A stretch of 64,000 nucleotides of DNA from Paraconiothyrium sp. Pb-2020 (GCA_022419385.1 JAJUBI010000005.1:3472001-3536000); one strand, 5' to 3'. Positions 42,855 to 55,561 are shown, numbered from the stretch's first letter. A program made the numbers and translations. The notes: a model not told the origin generated them from the letters alone.

Positions 42855-43700
42855 CTAAAATATCTCCAACCCCTCAAAGTCCACGCACAAATTTCTTGGA
42901 CTCGAAGTATACCCCTGTCTCCTCTCGTACATGCTCGTCCCAAAGTTGGCCGGGCGACTCGCATACACGCCCACTCTGACAGCTTTGTCCTCGACGCCCC
43001 AGAAGAACCACGTCACTTCGCGCAGCTTCTTCCACCCGGCCAGCTCGTCCTCGTACCACACCCACAAGGCACATCCAATGCGCTCGATCTTGACGCGCAG
43101 CTCCGGGCGCCGAACAACGTCGGCGCGCGCCCAGTCGGCACCGTCCGATGTTGCGACCACCGAGGTAGCGTGGCAGGCGCCGTTGCAGAACTCGAGGCCG
43201 ACCTTGACCCATTTGGAGGCGGGTGCAGGGGGCATGTACGGCGGTGGAGCTTGTGTTTGTGCGACAGAAGTGGCTACGGGGCCGGGGTGCTGCCCCGCAT
43301 TCAGCGACGTCGGTGGTGGGCTCGCTTGGGTGCTTGGGGCCTGCGTGGGCGGTTGTGCGTTATTACTGGGTGCGGCCGACGGGGTGGAAGAAGAGGGTGA
43401 ATCTGCGTTGGGTCTGGGCGCAGATGTCGCAACACGGCCAGGTGGCGCGCCTGCGAAGATGACGAGCCCGCCCTGATCCCACTCCAGCTCCCAGTCGGCG
43501 GCGACGGTGACTTCGGCGGCGATGAAGGGGTTGCGCAAGGCGGTGTAGAGGATCGGCGCTGTCGATGTGTCTCGCGATGGTGGCTTTCGCCAGAGGTCGG
43601 TATTGGGCGGCGCAGCGAGGCTGAACATGCCCATATACTCAGGTAGTACGGCATCGTGGGGGCAGTTTAGCGCCGTAAACGACGAGCTATCTGGCGGCAT
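42855..43700 (-). CDS. DUF1349-like concanavalin-fold protein, 281 aa
   Basis: The family has a jelly-roll (concanavalin-like) fold; one yeast member is annotated as regulating enolase, but its biochemical role is not settled. The frame is intronless. Domain pieces seen are TDLWRKPPSRDTSTAPILYT, ADWELEWDQGGLVIF, then after a 75-residue Pro/Ala/Ser insertion, WVKVGLEFCNGACHATSVV, RVKIERIGCALWVWYEDE, REVTWFFWG and VRVGVYASRP. The strand order fits DUF1349. The low-complexity insertion in the middle of the domain is unusual. There is no signal peptide. Confidence 0.75.
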   Translation of the reverse strand: MPPDSSSFTALNCPHDAVLPEYMGMFSLAAPPNTDLWRKPPSRDTSTAPILYTALRNPFIAAEVTVAADWELEWDQGGLVIFAGAPPGRVATSAPRPNADSPSSSTPSAAPSNNAQPPTQAPSTQASPPPTSLNAGQHPGPVATSVAQTQAPPPYMPPAPASKWVKVGLEFCNGACHATSVVATSDGADWARADVVRRPELRVKIERIGCALWVWYEDELAGWKKLREVTWFFWGVEDKAVRVGVYASRPANFGTSMYERRQGYTSSPRNLCVDFEGLEIF

Positions 43701-46700
43701 TGTTCCTGGGACGCGTGCAAAGCGAATGTGGATGTACTGCGCAAGAAGGAACGCGCCGGGCCTGCGGCTTGGGGAGAGAGTCCTGCTTTTGCTTGGATGC
43801 GCGGTCGCTCCGTGGGCGGTATATGTGTAGCTCTGCGTCCGGCGGTACGTGGACTTGTCCCCGCCAGAGATGCCGACTGGTGATTGTGGATGTTCTGTAC
43901 CACGTCGCCGAGTCGAAGATCATTCGCTTCTTCGCTTCGTTGCTAGACTCGTGCGCAAGGATCGCGCAGCAGTAAGCCTGCGCGCTGTCAGCAGCAAATC
44001 TCCACTACGCTGCACCTCGCAAGTATCGTGGGAGCCCGAGAGGAAAGAAGCGAGCCAGGTCTTGGTCAGACAGATGGCCCCAGTGCGCTTATGCCAATTC
44101 ACGTTTGCAGTGCTCGTGCTGGCACCAGCAGCCCGATCGAGGGAAGGAGGGACTGACTGACTGGCAGGGCGTAGCCGGGTGCGTCCACGGACGCGGGAGA
44201 GCAGTAGGCGCCATGCTACTGAGCTGTCCCTATATATAAATGCTGCTCCTGCGAAGAAAAGAGCTGGCATCTCCAGCTGCGGCTCCTCCGAGGGCTCCAG
44301 GTCAAGGTACGGAAGCAACAGGCCCCTGAAATCGCGTCGCCGTCGCCATCGCCGTCATCCGGGGCCCTTGGGATGGCAAAAAGGCATGTGTCAACAAGGT
44401 CGAGTACTGCCGGCACGCCAGCGCGAGGGAGGTGCAGCGAAGAGAAGTATGCTGCCGGCTGCCGCTGCGGGCGACGTGGCAGACGGGCGCTCCCAGCGAA
44501 GCCTTCGTCGGCCTTGGACGAGGTACTCGACGCTATGCAGGCACGAGTGCTTCAGGCCTGGTGCGTCGGCGGTCGGATTGGTGCTGGTCGGCTCTCATGC
44601 TGTGCATCCGTGAAGAGCAGTGGTGGCCCAAGATGCCTCGACGTGGCAAGCAAGGTCCCAAGGAGCTGAAATGTCTTGCAGCGCCAGCAAGGGCATGATG
44701 CAACCCCATGTTCCCACCTATCGCGTTGGAGGGAAGTCCGCAGGCGTGCACATCATCGCGAACCGATTACGTAGGGGACCGACGTCCGAACGCGGAATAA
44801 CAACATCGCACACCACCTCGCTTCCTCGCGACTCCACACGCGCTAACACACCTTTTGAGATGCTGCTCAAGCCGCAGGTCGTTTGTCCAGACCAACTCGC
44901 AGGTGCCAGGTTTCTAACGTCTGGGCCAGGGCACGCGAAGGAGAAGAGCGCTCTGTGCATCCATGCGTGGCCGGATAGCAACATGAGTTGGAAACAAGTG
45001 GCGCAAACGCGGAAAGCAGCATCTGGCCCGTCACTCGTCCCTTGATTCGGGTCTGCTGCAAGGCGCTGTTGTACAATTTCGCGCCGTGTTTTGCGCAGTT
45101 ATCCAGTATGCTGCCAGATACCCTTCCTTGTCTGGGTCGACGTGTACATGGAAGATACTCGAGCGAATATCTCCATGCCATGCCAATCAAGCTAATGTAC
45201 CAGACTTTGGGTCAGATGGTCGCATCCGTGCGACAGAGGCTGACAGCGATTCTCTTGTGTCGGCACACATAGATCCCATATCGCGCAAGATCCTGTTTCG
45301 ACCCACACACACCCTGGCCCCAGTATCCCTCAAAGGTTTGCCTACTGTTGCTTCAGATATGTGATGCAGGCACAATGCGCATAGCCACTTCAGGTCAGAA
45401 TACTGGGATGGGGTCGAACCGAGTATACGGCCGGAAAATCTCGTTTGGTGGTTGTTGGCCGCGGGTACCGTAGTGATGTTACAGCATCTGCTTGCTGATT
45501 GCCGCACGACCATCGTGTATCGATAAGTGCAAACTGGTGGTACAGACTCAAAAGAAAAAAGCTTGGATACCAGCGGTGTGATTTGTGCAAGTGCGTAGCT
45601 TCCTTTGCAGGCATCCCTTCGCCCAGAATCTGCGTTCTTCAACGTTACCAATTCTGCCATGCTAAGGACATCATCGGAGCCTCGCATAGCAAGAACCGTG
45701 GACACGGTTCGCGGAGCCGGCTTGCCTCATTACCGGGCCTCAGCCTTCACGCTGGGCTACCTTTGCCAGTGCCTGGCTCAGACTGATCAGCCTACTGCTT
45801 TGTGTAGGCTGCTGCCTCGTTGGATACTCATTGGCAAATCCACTAAACTCGTTGGACAACTTAGGCTCCACGTGGCACACTGCCCCGTAACAAGGAATTT
45901 AGAGGATAGGCATAGTCTCTTTCATCGCCCGATCGACTGCAGAGGTACACAGAAATCGGCGTCGTTCGGTTGCACCGACCTGCTTCACACGAAACCCCCG
46001 CTGTTCAACCTTTGAAATGCGGCATGCCGAGTGCGGTGCCGGGTTGCGATTAAAAGGCATCGGAACATGCGCAGGATCGGGATGCAAGTACAGTGTCGGC
46101 GGCGGCGGCTGTCCGGCAACTGCGGTGCTCGAAACCATGTCTTGCTCGTTGTAGTTCAGCATCTACTTGTGATGCTCGCTACCCGCAAGTGAGTGTGGTA
46201 CAAATTTTAGTATTGAGGCTGAAGTAGCCTCCACAAGTGAGGTACGGTGCCGAGAAGTTTTCGAACGGGCGTGCCTTCCATGGCTGTTGCAGCATCAGTT
46301 TCCCAGGTACTGCATGCGGAAATATGAGAGGGTTTCAGCCAATTTATCAGAGTCTTGTGCCTCTAACCGATTACTGAGGTTTGTTGATCTTGGACGCTCC
46401 GGATTGACTAAGCTCTCGAATGCAGTTACTGATAGACGGGGACTGGTGGGTGGCCGCTGCAGTGCAACTTGTACCTGTGGAAGCCGTATAGGCTTCTACT
46501 ATTGATCGGTCGGTCATAGTCGCCTTTGGAGATGCTGCAGCAGCCATTTGAGTCCCCCTGGCAATAACTCAAACCGCTGACACGGATTGCACCTGGGCAC
46601 TGGGCAATGTCCAGTGCTGACAAGGCGGGGAGTTGGTGGCTGCAGCGCGTAAAGTGCGGCGGTGCGGAGAGAGGGAATTGGCAAGTCCCCTGGGCGGCTG

Positions 46701-48745
46701 TTTCCCTTCGAAATTCAGGTCAGGAAAGACACGTTCAGGGTCATGCTGTTAATAGACGCTGCCACATTAGTTACTAGTTTCGAGAAGAGTGCTTTTTCCC
46801 ACATGACTGATGATACGCAAACTCCGCTTATACCACCACTCTACTGGCTGCGAAACTTGATCCTGACCCTGATTTTGAGTCGTTCATATTGTACCTTTTC
46901 GTATCAGAATTGCCCGTAACTGGTTTCCGGACGTGGTTAACGTCCTGAGTTTGAGTATTGACGGTATGTAGAGAGTACCTGGTACCCCATGTGTTACCTA
47001 CATCGAGGACTGAGAGCAGTTCAACGCTAAAAAATATCATTCTCATTCTTGATGGGTCCACTGAGGATTGATACAGACTTGGTTGTTGACCTGCTTGGGT
47101 GGCCAGGCGGCATCACGGACAAGAAACAGCCACTTCAGCGGCCCGTTATGCACAATACCCGAAACCCTCACTCGGTGAAGAGCTGCATTATAACCACGGT
47201 TTATGCTTGATTCCTGCATATTGCAGCACTAGTAGGCGGCGGTTGCACCTTCTTCTATCCTGTGTGCATATTCTCGGGCACCTCAACCAAAACATGGAAA
47301 AATGCCGCAACATTTGCAATTACTTTGGATATTGAGCTTCGTGGTAAGATGCGCCGGATCGACAAAAACTGCTGCGACGATCGCTGCATCTTCCCCGTGT
47401 GCGTCTCGTAAACGCCCATGATGCGGAACATTTGGCTCGATCCACGAGAATTTCCTCTTCGGGAACTCCACCTAGCCGACCTTTGAAATATATTGTTGCA
47501 CAATGGAGGCTGTTGGTCTGCTTCTAGAAACAGCCAATACTCCCGCTGCTACATATGTTGATCCATATCCCGGGAAAAGAGATGTTATCATGTCGCACAA
47601 AGCAGAGTTTTCGTACTTGCAGGAATGCGCGCATGACGCAAGGGTATGTACTGAGAGGCTGAGTGAAGGAGGTGTAGCGGACAACGGAGTTTCAAGCAGA
47701 TTGCCGAACTAACCGAGGCGCTAGATAGATTGAGGTGGAGCTGGTAGGCAGGCTGTCCACTAGATATCACATGCGTTGGTTGTTGTCGATATGTATGCTT
47801 TGCATGCACTGCAATGCAGTAGGCGCACACTGCAGCGCTGCCCACAGCAACAAGATCGTCGTCTCTTTCGCCAGATGCCTCCATTTGCGGACGTATGATT
47901 GAAGGCCGCGGAGCTCGCACATAGTTCACTCACCTTCCGAGTATTGTGGGCACGGCCATGCATGGGACCATTAGATCCCCGACGACGCTATTTGTACTAC
48001 CTTCAGCTGAGGTCGCCACTGTTCCCAGATCCTGGCGCAAGGCGCGCTAGTTAACCCTCTTGTGAGGGACATGGATATGCGAACTTAAATGACAGACTTT
48101 GCCGATCAAATGAACGAGAAATAGTCAGCAGTTTTCAGGTTCGCGTGAGTCAAGTCGATGATCTTATCACAACGAAAGACAATTCTGGTGGCCCTGGGTG
48201 CTACGTTGACCAGGACGATCGTGTGAATGCGATAAACTAGTACAACTTCTGATGTAGAATCAGTGGTTCCCTGACATTCCACGTGGGGGTGGTGGAGAAT
48301 GTGAAATCCTCCCGGACCGGTAAAACTGAGGCAATGTTAACCGGATAAGGTGCGCTTGAGGACGAGGAGCTCGAGTGTGGAAGCGCTTACCAGCCAAGCA
48401 AAGTCAGTCGATCGAAGCGGCACATGATCGCAAGAACAGGTAATATGTGATCCGTGTTTTTGACTTATCGCAAGGTTGACTTATGGTATAGAAGCTTTGC
48501 CCCTGACGTGTCAGTTGCCGGACCATGACTCCCAATAGCAGCATTGCATAAGAGTTAGCACGAGAAAAGTGCCGTGCAAGGAGGTGCATTGGCCGGTTGT
48601 TTTGGAAGAAACCTGGGAGAAGGCTAATTAATTCCCGAAATTTATAGATGAGCAGCGTGGTCTTAAGGAGGAAAACTTGGCTCGTGCGACTCAATACCTG
48701 GCACTGACCATTGCGGAAGTGCTGCCGCCGTGCACCCCCGCACTT
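43701..48745. other. 5 kb without a supportable gene
   Basis: Many ORFs of 60-170 aa overlap on both strands, but none has a family motif, consistent splice pattern or balanced composition. The left part (43.7-44.7 kb) is GC-rich and includes a TATA-like tatatataaat at about 44229. I see no transposon ends, LTRs or tRNA. A spliced lncRNA or relic element cannot be excluded. Confidence 0.4.
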
Positions 48746-49692
48746 TTATGCTTTGCGGTAGATGGTGATGGGGCGACGTAGTTGATCAGATGTCGCGCAG
48801 AGATTGAGACCTTGATCCCGCAATAAGTGTGTAAACGAGGTTTCCGGGCGGTATTTCAAGCGTTCCAGGTTCTTCGCGAAGTGAGGGGCGGCGTTTGGTC
48901 GAACTGCCTTTTGATATGAATCCCAATTCTGCGCTTCCAGGATCAGGTAGCCGCCTGATGCGAGCGATGTGCTGCACTTGCGGAAGAAGTTGACCAGCCC
49001 CTCGTCCAGGTGCTCGAGATGGATCCATTTTATAACGCTTAGGACCAGGATGACATGGTAAGGGCCTGCGAGCGCCGGGTCCGTCGAGACGACCCAGTCT
49101 GCAGCAACAAACTTGACACTTGGCCAATGGGAGGCGGGCTCCGAGGACGCTGGTATGCGTCCGTGACGAAGGACGGCGGACATGGGATAGTAGTCGACGA
49201 GTCGCTCAGATGGCTCCGAGGACGGGCGGACACGTGAGGCCTTGAGCGAGTACAGGTCCTCGGCTTTGCTCACCAGGTCTGGGTCAATATCGACGCCCAC
49301 AACGTCGCTCGCTTCGAAGTCGAAGGCTTGTTGTATTGTATCAGCAGGGAGTGTGTATAGTCGGTTGGCGGGTTGGGCAGGGGTTCCCTCACCAATCTGG
49401 GTTGCTACGGACCCGTCATTGCAGCCGACGTCCAAGCAGCGGCGGCCCTTGAAGGAGACGCCCAGGGCGGTGATCACGCTTAGACGCAGATCGCGGACGT
49501 GAATTGCTGGCGGCGAGCCGGGCGCGTGGTTGGGGCCGAGATAGTCTGGTGGGTCGGTCAGTCAGTGGAGGTGCAGAGTGCTGTGACGGAGGCTGAAGTC
49601 GGCGCGGCACAGGGCCAGATGCAGATGAAGGCAGAGGATATAGAGTGTGCCGTACTGTGGTAGTTGCCGTAATTGGTGGATTTGGCCGCCAT
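48746..49692 (-). CDS. Bin3/MePCE-type RNA methylphosphate-cap methyltransferase
   Basis: Bin3-domain enzymes use S-adenosylmethionine to methylate the 5' gamma-phosphate of small RNAs. The fission yeast member Bmc1 associates with telomerase and U6 RNA. Exons 49692..49656 and 49545..48746 give 278 aa. The first exon supplies MAAKSTNYGNYHNYLGPNHA, containing the family YGNY motif; it is split exactly within this block by a 110-nt intron. The SAM-binding motif is CLDVGCNDGSVATQI, with acidic motif II DVVGVDID. Later motifs are FVAADWV, PYHVILVLSVIKWIHLEHLDEG (the WIHLN-like signature) and YLILEAQNWDSY. C-terminal FTHLLRDQGL fits. All active-site blocks are present, and the length matches minimal members. 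Confidence 0.9.
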
Positions 49693-50779
49693 GGGAGCTC
49701 TTCGAGGCAGGGCGGGCGGGCGTGAGGGCGAGGAGGGTGCGGTGCCGAAAGGGGAGGTGGTCTCTAGTGGCTGTAGCGGGTTCGGGCAGGTGCGTTGGAG
49801 CGCCCCTCCGTGACCACATGAGTTGGGACCGCTGGGAGTTGTGTTTGCCCGCCCGCACCGTCAACCGGCCATGACGGCGATGCATGATGCACCGCACGCC
49901 CACATCCAGACACCATCCACCGCAGCGCCGCGCACAACAAGGACCCATGGCGGCCGCCCTCGGCTCACCATCGGCGCGTTCCTGCAGAAGCCCTGTCTGC
50001 CGTCCGCTCTCTCCCCCATCTAGTGTGTGACTGCGCGTTGCATCCATCTCCACTGGCCCACGGCATCCGAGCCCATCGCCGCCAGTCACACGCCTCTGCG
50101 GTCGCCACGGCCTGCGCCGAAGCAACCAGCAAGCCCTGCATTGCCGCTTCAGGACGAAGGCGGTGGCCCGTTGCGACCACGCACCAGGATTGCGGAGAGG
50201 CAGGATCCTTTTCACCCGCCGCCCGCTGATAGGCACGCCTCGCGAGGATGCTCGTCGCCGTCGCTCGCCCACTGCGACCACCTCCCCTCCCCTCGCCGTG
50301 CGAGCCGTCTGAGCCCCCGGGTTACGCGGGCGAGCACGCGTCCGGCACGCCTCTTATATCAGGCGCAAACCCACGGTGCGACAGTCCTACCTGTGGTCCC
50401 AAGACAAGACGTACCCAGTCCTCTTTAGCCGACTTCCAACGGCTGCTAAGTCGACACCATAAGGTATAAGCTGCCGCTCATGAGCCCAATCACGCCGCCC
50501 TCTGCGAGCAGGGTCCCATCCATGTCGCCGTTTGAGGACAACTCATCCACCCTGTTTCCAGGGATTTCACCCCCGCATTCCCAAGCCATCCTAGTTGACC
50601 TTTGTCTGAGCGCCTCTGGGGTCGACGATCACTCATTGCCGATAGAAAACCAAAGCGCTTCCCACGCCACACTCGATTCCTGACTTTGTGTACCCTCTCG
50701 AGCACCCCTGCCTGAACACAAACCTCCCAAGCAACCAAATGCGGCTTCTCGCATATTTCAAGGCCCGTGAACAAAACGC
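49693..50779. promoter_or_regulatory. divergent upstream region, Bin3-type gene and velvet gene
   Basis: About 1.1 kb, C/G-rich, between divergent starts at 49692 and 50780. The velvet leader may contain short uORFs (for example from 50480), which I could not judge. Long ORFs across it are Arg/Pro-rich shadows. Confidence 0.45.
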
Positions 50780-52229
50780 ATGTCGTCCCGCCCATCTGCT
50801 ATTCCACCGCTTCATCCACCCCCGCCATTCCGCTCGTCTGCAGACAGTAAAATGACCACGGAGACTCAGAAACCGCCAGCGTTTTCCTCTCCGTCTTTTC
50901 TTGACTATCCCCAGAGTCGTCGTCTGCCGCCGCTCAACATCCCGGCCGCTGTGCCACCATCGCGGCCCGACTTCCCTTTCCATTCGCCTGTGAACCATCT
51001 CCCATCCATACAGCCTGGGCCTCCACGACACGATCCTCACCATCCAACAGCCCTTCCACGGCACCCAGCGCCAGTTGACAAGCTCTTGCATTCGTCTTCA
51101 TACACCCCGCCAAGATCCGACCCACCCTACTCTCCCCAGCAATATGGCCCGTCAATATCTCCGCGAACAGAGTATGATAGCCGCGGAGCGAGACGACTGC
51201 CCGAGCAACGCCATCTGTATGAAGACTTGAGAAGCACACACCATCCCCCTCCGCACCATGAGCAGCCCTACGCCCTTACATCACCCGTGGAACCACCGCA
51301 GCAGAGATCTTATGCTCCGCTGCCGTCGCCTGGCTACACGCCAAGTTATGCATCGAGCTCCACTCCCTTCCGCGGGTCCGTGGGCTCCCACTCACATCGT
51401 GGCTCCGTACCGAGTTCCTTGGGCCAGTTAGCGTATCCAGAGCCCCCCACTACTGGTCCTCCACCTCGGCAGGACCCTCGAGCTGCCCCTCTCCCTGGGT
51501 CCATACCGCAGCCTGTGTACAACGACCAGCTGTAAGCATGCCGCAGTCTCGTTTGGGTAGTCGAGTCCCGCTGACCTAGATAGGAATCTCAACTACGAAC
51601 TTGTGGTCCGACAACAACCTATTGCCGCGCGTGCGTGCGGTTTTGGCGAAAGAGACCGCCGGGTAATAGACCCTCCGCCAATCATCCAGCTCAAAGTAAC
51701 CAATGCAAAAAACGAACCTGAGGAGGAAGAGCTGCGCTACTCTCTTAATGTGGTGCATTGCACGTTATGGAACGCAGAAGGGACGAGCGAAGAGACGGCA
51801 CTCATCCAACCCGATCGACGAACGACGCGACGACTGATGGGCCAGCTCGTAGCGTCGCCGTCGGTCGCCAAGGACGAACATGACAACGAGGGCTGTTTCT
51901 TCTGCTTCCCGGATCTGTCCTGCCGCACCCATGGCCGATACCGCCTACGCTTTGTGTTGATGCGCATCGACCCGATGAACCTTCACGTTGGCGGGTTTTC
52001 TCCCATCTTGACTGAAGTTCTTAGCGACGTATTCACCGTCTACACAGCAAAGGATTTTCCTGGTATGCGACCCAGCAGCGCGCTCACTCGCGCATTGAAG
52101 CTGCAAGGATGTAATATCCAAGTGAAGAAAGGCAACGAAAAGGCATTGGCGCGAAAGCGTCTCACACAGGGACAAGAGCACGACCATGACGAAGACGACG
52201 AACTCGGAAAACGAAGGCGCAAGGAGTAA
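50780..52229 (+). CDS. velC: velvet-family regulator, VelC-like
   Basis: Velvet proteins are fungal DNA-binding regulators coupling development and secondary metabolism. Exons 50780..51531 and 51584..52229 give 465 aa. The N-terminal ~250 residues are Pro/Ser/His-rich and disordered. The velvet domain starts at the exon junction (NYELVVRQQPIAARACGFGE, RDRRVIDPPPIIQLKV) and continues with RYSLNVVHCTLWNAEG, RRLMGQLVASPSVAKDE, EGCFFCFPDLSCRTHGRYRL and SDVFTVYTAKDFPGM. It is followed by a basic tail (LGKRRRKE) that could be a nuclear signal. A C-terminal velvet domain with a long Pro-rich N-terminus fits VelC; VosA has its velvet domain at the N-terminus. VelB would have an interrupted domain, not seen here. 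Confidence 0.88.
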
Positions 52230-52788
52230 TCCCGGTTTCGATATAGGCGCGCGTGTGGTCTTTTGGCAGGTTTGGGCTTCGGCCTCGATAATTTCAGGAC
52301 GTTGATTTCGACTAGAACAACGGGCGGCATCATGATATTTTGAACATGTGGAGCATTTCTCCGCTATCAATCAGCATCATCACGACGAGACGAACAATAT
52401 TACTCGGTGGAGGGTTGAAGTTTTTGGAATTGACCTGATATAAGGGTTCTGGGCGAAGACTCAGCTGTAATGCATTATCATAGCATCGGAAGCACGATAC
52501 CGCATATTGGCACAGACACAGCGCGTGAGAGCACCACCTATGCATCCTGCCTGCAGACCCGAGTGTATTTGTGTTACCCCGGAAGGGGCAATTGATGTTC
52601 AAAAGTTCATGTGAAGTCAAAATTGGCGGTTTGGAGGATGCCGCCTGGCGCGTCTTCGGTAGCGACTACACTAGCGCCTTCAGTCAGCCCCGCTCCGCCG
52701 CCGCCTAGGTATAATTTTCCTTTGGCGGCGGTGAGGATCTTTTCTTCTCTCCCCTTCCCCAACCGCGACAAAGCCGCCGCAAGCAATC
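52230..52788. promoter_or_regulatory. intergenic upstream of CTP synthase
   Basis: 3' flank of the velvet gene and promoter of the CTP synthase gene. A CT-rich tract (52741-52762) and a C/A-rich leader precede the ATG at 52789, as is common in fungal promoters. Confidence 0.5.
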
Positions 52789-54768
52789 ATGAAATACGTG
52801 CTCGTTTCCGGAGGTGTGATCAGCGGCGTGGGGAAGGTACGTGTAGCATAGCAGCAGGGTGCTCGCTTTTGATCGCCGAACTAACATGCGCAGGGCATCA
52901 TAGGTAGTCCTGACTGCAATTGCAACGTGATACATGCTGACCCGACGCGTCCACAGCCTCTTCGACGGGCTTGCTCCTCAAGACACAGGGCCTGAAGGTA
53001 TCCTCGATCAAGGTCGACCCTTACCTCAATGTCGACGCCGGGACCATGAATCCTCGCGAGTGCGTCCTCACCCCGCCATACTTCATGCAATCCCCATTGA
53101 CCCTTGCACAGGCACGGCGAGGTATTCGTTCTCTCTGACGGTGGTGAGGTCGACCTCGATCTCGGCAACTACGAGCGCTACCTTAACATCACCCTCACAC
53201 GCGACAACAACATCACGACCGGCAAAATATACCAGCACGTAATTGAGCAGGAGCGCAAGGGCACATACCTCGGAAAGACAGTCCAGGTGGTCCCGCATAT
53301 TACGGATGCGATTCAGGACTGGATCGAAAGGGTTGCGCGGATACCCGTCGATGACACGAACGAGGAACCGGATGTGTGCATCATTGAGTTGGGCGGCACG
53401 GTTGGCGACATCGAGAGCATGCCGTTCATCGAGGCTATGACGCAGCTTAGGCGCCGTGCGGGCAAGAATAATTTCCTCCAGATTCACGTCTCGTACGTGC
53501 CGGTCATCAACGGAGAGCAGAAGACGAAGCCTACGCAACAGGCTATCAAGGCGGTCCGTAGTGCGGGCTTGGTTCCGGATCTAGTATGTCGTTCTTTTTG
53601 ACTATGAATTACCCTAAGCTAACCTTTGCAGATTGCCTGCCGCTGCGAAATCGCGCTCGATCGAGGCGCACTGGAAAAAATCGCACACTTCTGCCAAGTC
53701 GACAATGATCAAGTCATCATGGTTCGCGACATGCCCTCCATCTATCAGGTGCCCATGCTCCTCGAGCAACAGGGCCTCATCACATCTCTCAAGAGGATTC
53801 TCGACCTCGATACCCTCACAATATCCGACACTCTTACCAAGAAGGGCAAGCAGACATGGGCACAATGGCGAGCCCTGACCGACACACAAACCCGCAATTT
53901 CCATGATACGGTCGAAATCGCCTTGGTGGGCAAATACACGGAGTTGCACGACTCGTATATGTCGGTCATCAAGGCGCTCGAGCATTCCACCATGCGCTGC
54001 AATCGCCTCCTCAAGATCCGGTGGATAGATTCGGAGCACCTAGAAGCAACAACGCAAATATCAGATCCTTCGAAATTTCACTCAGCATGGCATGCCCTGT
54101 GCGGAGCAAATGGCGTGCTCGTCCCAGGTGGTTTCGGCACCCGTGGCACAGAAGGCATGATCCTCGCTGCGAAATACGCTCGTGAAAATAAGGTACCCTA
54201 CCTAGGAATCTGCTTGGGCATGCAGATCGCAGTCATCGAATATGCGCGGCATATCTGCGGTATTACAGATGCTACGTCCGAGGAATTTAACGCCCAGGCA
54301 GCCAACAAACTCATCATGTTCATGCCCGAGGTCGACAAGGAGACTATGGGCGCGACCATGCGTCTTGGTCTCCGACCCACGCTCTTCCAAGAGGGTAGTG
54401 AGTGGTCGCGACTCCGCGCTCTGTACCACGGTAAGATTGAGATCCTAGAGCGCCACCGCCACCGATATGAAGTAAATCCATCGTTCATCGAGCAGCTCGA
54501 GCAGGGCGGTCTCTCCTTTGTGGGCAAGGACGATGCCGGCGTGCGAATGGAGGTAGTCGAGATCAAGGACCACCCCTGGTTTGTTGGTGTTCAGTTCCAC
54601 CCCGAGTATCTTTCCCGGGTTTTGGATCCTAGCAGGCCATTCCTTGGATTCGTCGCAGCGAGCGCGGGCCTGTTGGAACCTATCACGCAGCAATATCAGG
54701 GCGGAGACGCGGGAGTCATCGCGGCTGGCGTCAATGGCCTCGGCCTGAACGGGAGCGGTCTCTTTTAG
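52789..54768 (+). CDS. URA7: CTP synthase
   Basis: Makes CTP from UTP, ATP and glutamine, the last step of pyrimidine nucleotide synthesis. Inferred exons are 52789..52836, 52894..52903, 52957..53059, 53112..53583 and 53632..54768, giving 589 aa, the usual size. The synthase domain begins MKYVLVSGGVISGVGKG, with a P-loop-like GVxSGxGKG. It continues with SSIKVDPYLNVDAGTMNP, HGEVFVLSDGGEVDLDLGNY and VCIIELGGTVGDIESMPF. The glutamine amidotransferase domain has the nucleophile in PYLGICLGMQIAVIE and the His/Glu pair in VQFHPEYLSR. Exon 2 is a 10-nt microexon needed to join GVGK to the GIIASST block in frame. The symbol follows yeast. Confidence 0.96.
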
Positions 54769-55561
54769 AGTGTTTGGATACATGATGTTACCCATGTTGG
54801 GCACGTAGAGGCAGGATTATGCGAATGAGGAGTGAAGACCTTGGGACTGAGGTCGGATATATGGCGTTTGGCATTGGTCATGCATGAGATAGAAAAAGCA
54901 CTACTCGAGGCGCGTATTGATACCTCAGCTATTGTGATAGCACGAAGAATAAATGTAGAGAAAATTTAACACCGCCTTGTATTCAGGGCTACAATCGCAT
55001 TTTTTCTTCTCTCTTTCGAAGCCATGTATTGACCCTGGTTTGCAGCGTGATCCACCCCGTGAGGATTCTGCACTCACTGCAAGCTCTCACATCTATCAGG
55101 ACGCAACAGCTCGTAACCGGGAGTGGAGGTGCTTATGTTCGGTATGGAAAAGGCCGATGCATTGTCTTTGGGGCGGCTGGGATAATTGGGATAATTGTAC
55201 GAATACTATATAGTCTAGTGGCTTAAGTAAAGCAGCAAGATCGTAGTCGAACTTTCGGTAGTGCTCTCGGTAAGGCTATCATCTCGTCTTCCTGAGACCT
55301 GGTATTGTCGCGCGGACGAGTGAAGCTGGGCTAGCGCATTGGGTATTTTTGCTTGATCGCGAGATGGACTCGTGGGCAGTAGGATCTGCATAGTACTGTC
55401 TTCTTGAAGCGCATATCCATAAGTACACATTCATTGATTGATTTCTATATGAAAGAAATCGGCTATTAGCTAGTTTCAAGAAAGGAAATTGTGCCAACGC
55501 CGATGGTAAGACAAGCGGGCCTTTCGCTACATGCTCTTGGCGTTGAGCTACCAAGTGAAGT
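54769..55561. other. convergent intergenic region
   Basis: 3' flanks of CTP synthase and the HET-domain gene. No ORF here is convincing. Confidence 0.4.

Noticed and set aside
44179..44613. 144-aa plus-strand ORF in the 5-kb gap
   Set aside because: Arg-rich low-complexity sequence with competing frames on both strands; no family signal.
45187..45705. 172-aa minus-strand ORF in the 5-kb gap
   Set aside because: No motif, odd composition, and no splice partners; left as unproven.
49562..50281. 239-aa minus-strand ORF upstream of the Bin3-type gene
   Set aside because: Arg/Trp/Cys-rich; runs through the supported first exon and intron of the real gene in another frame.
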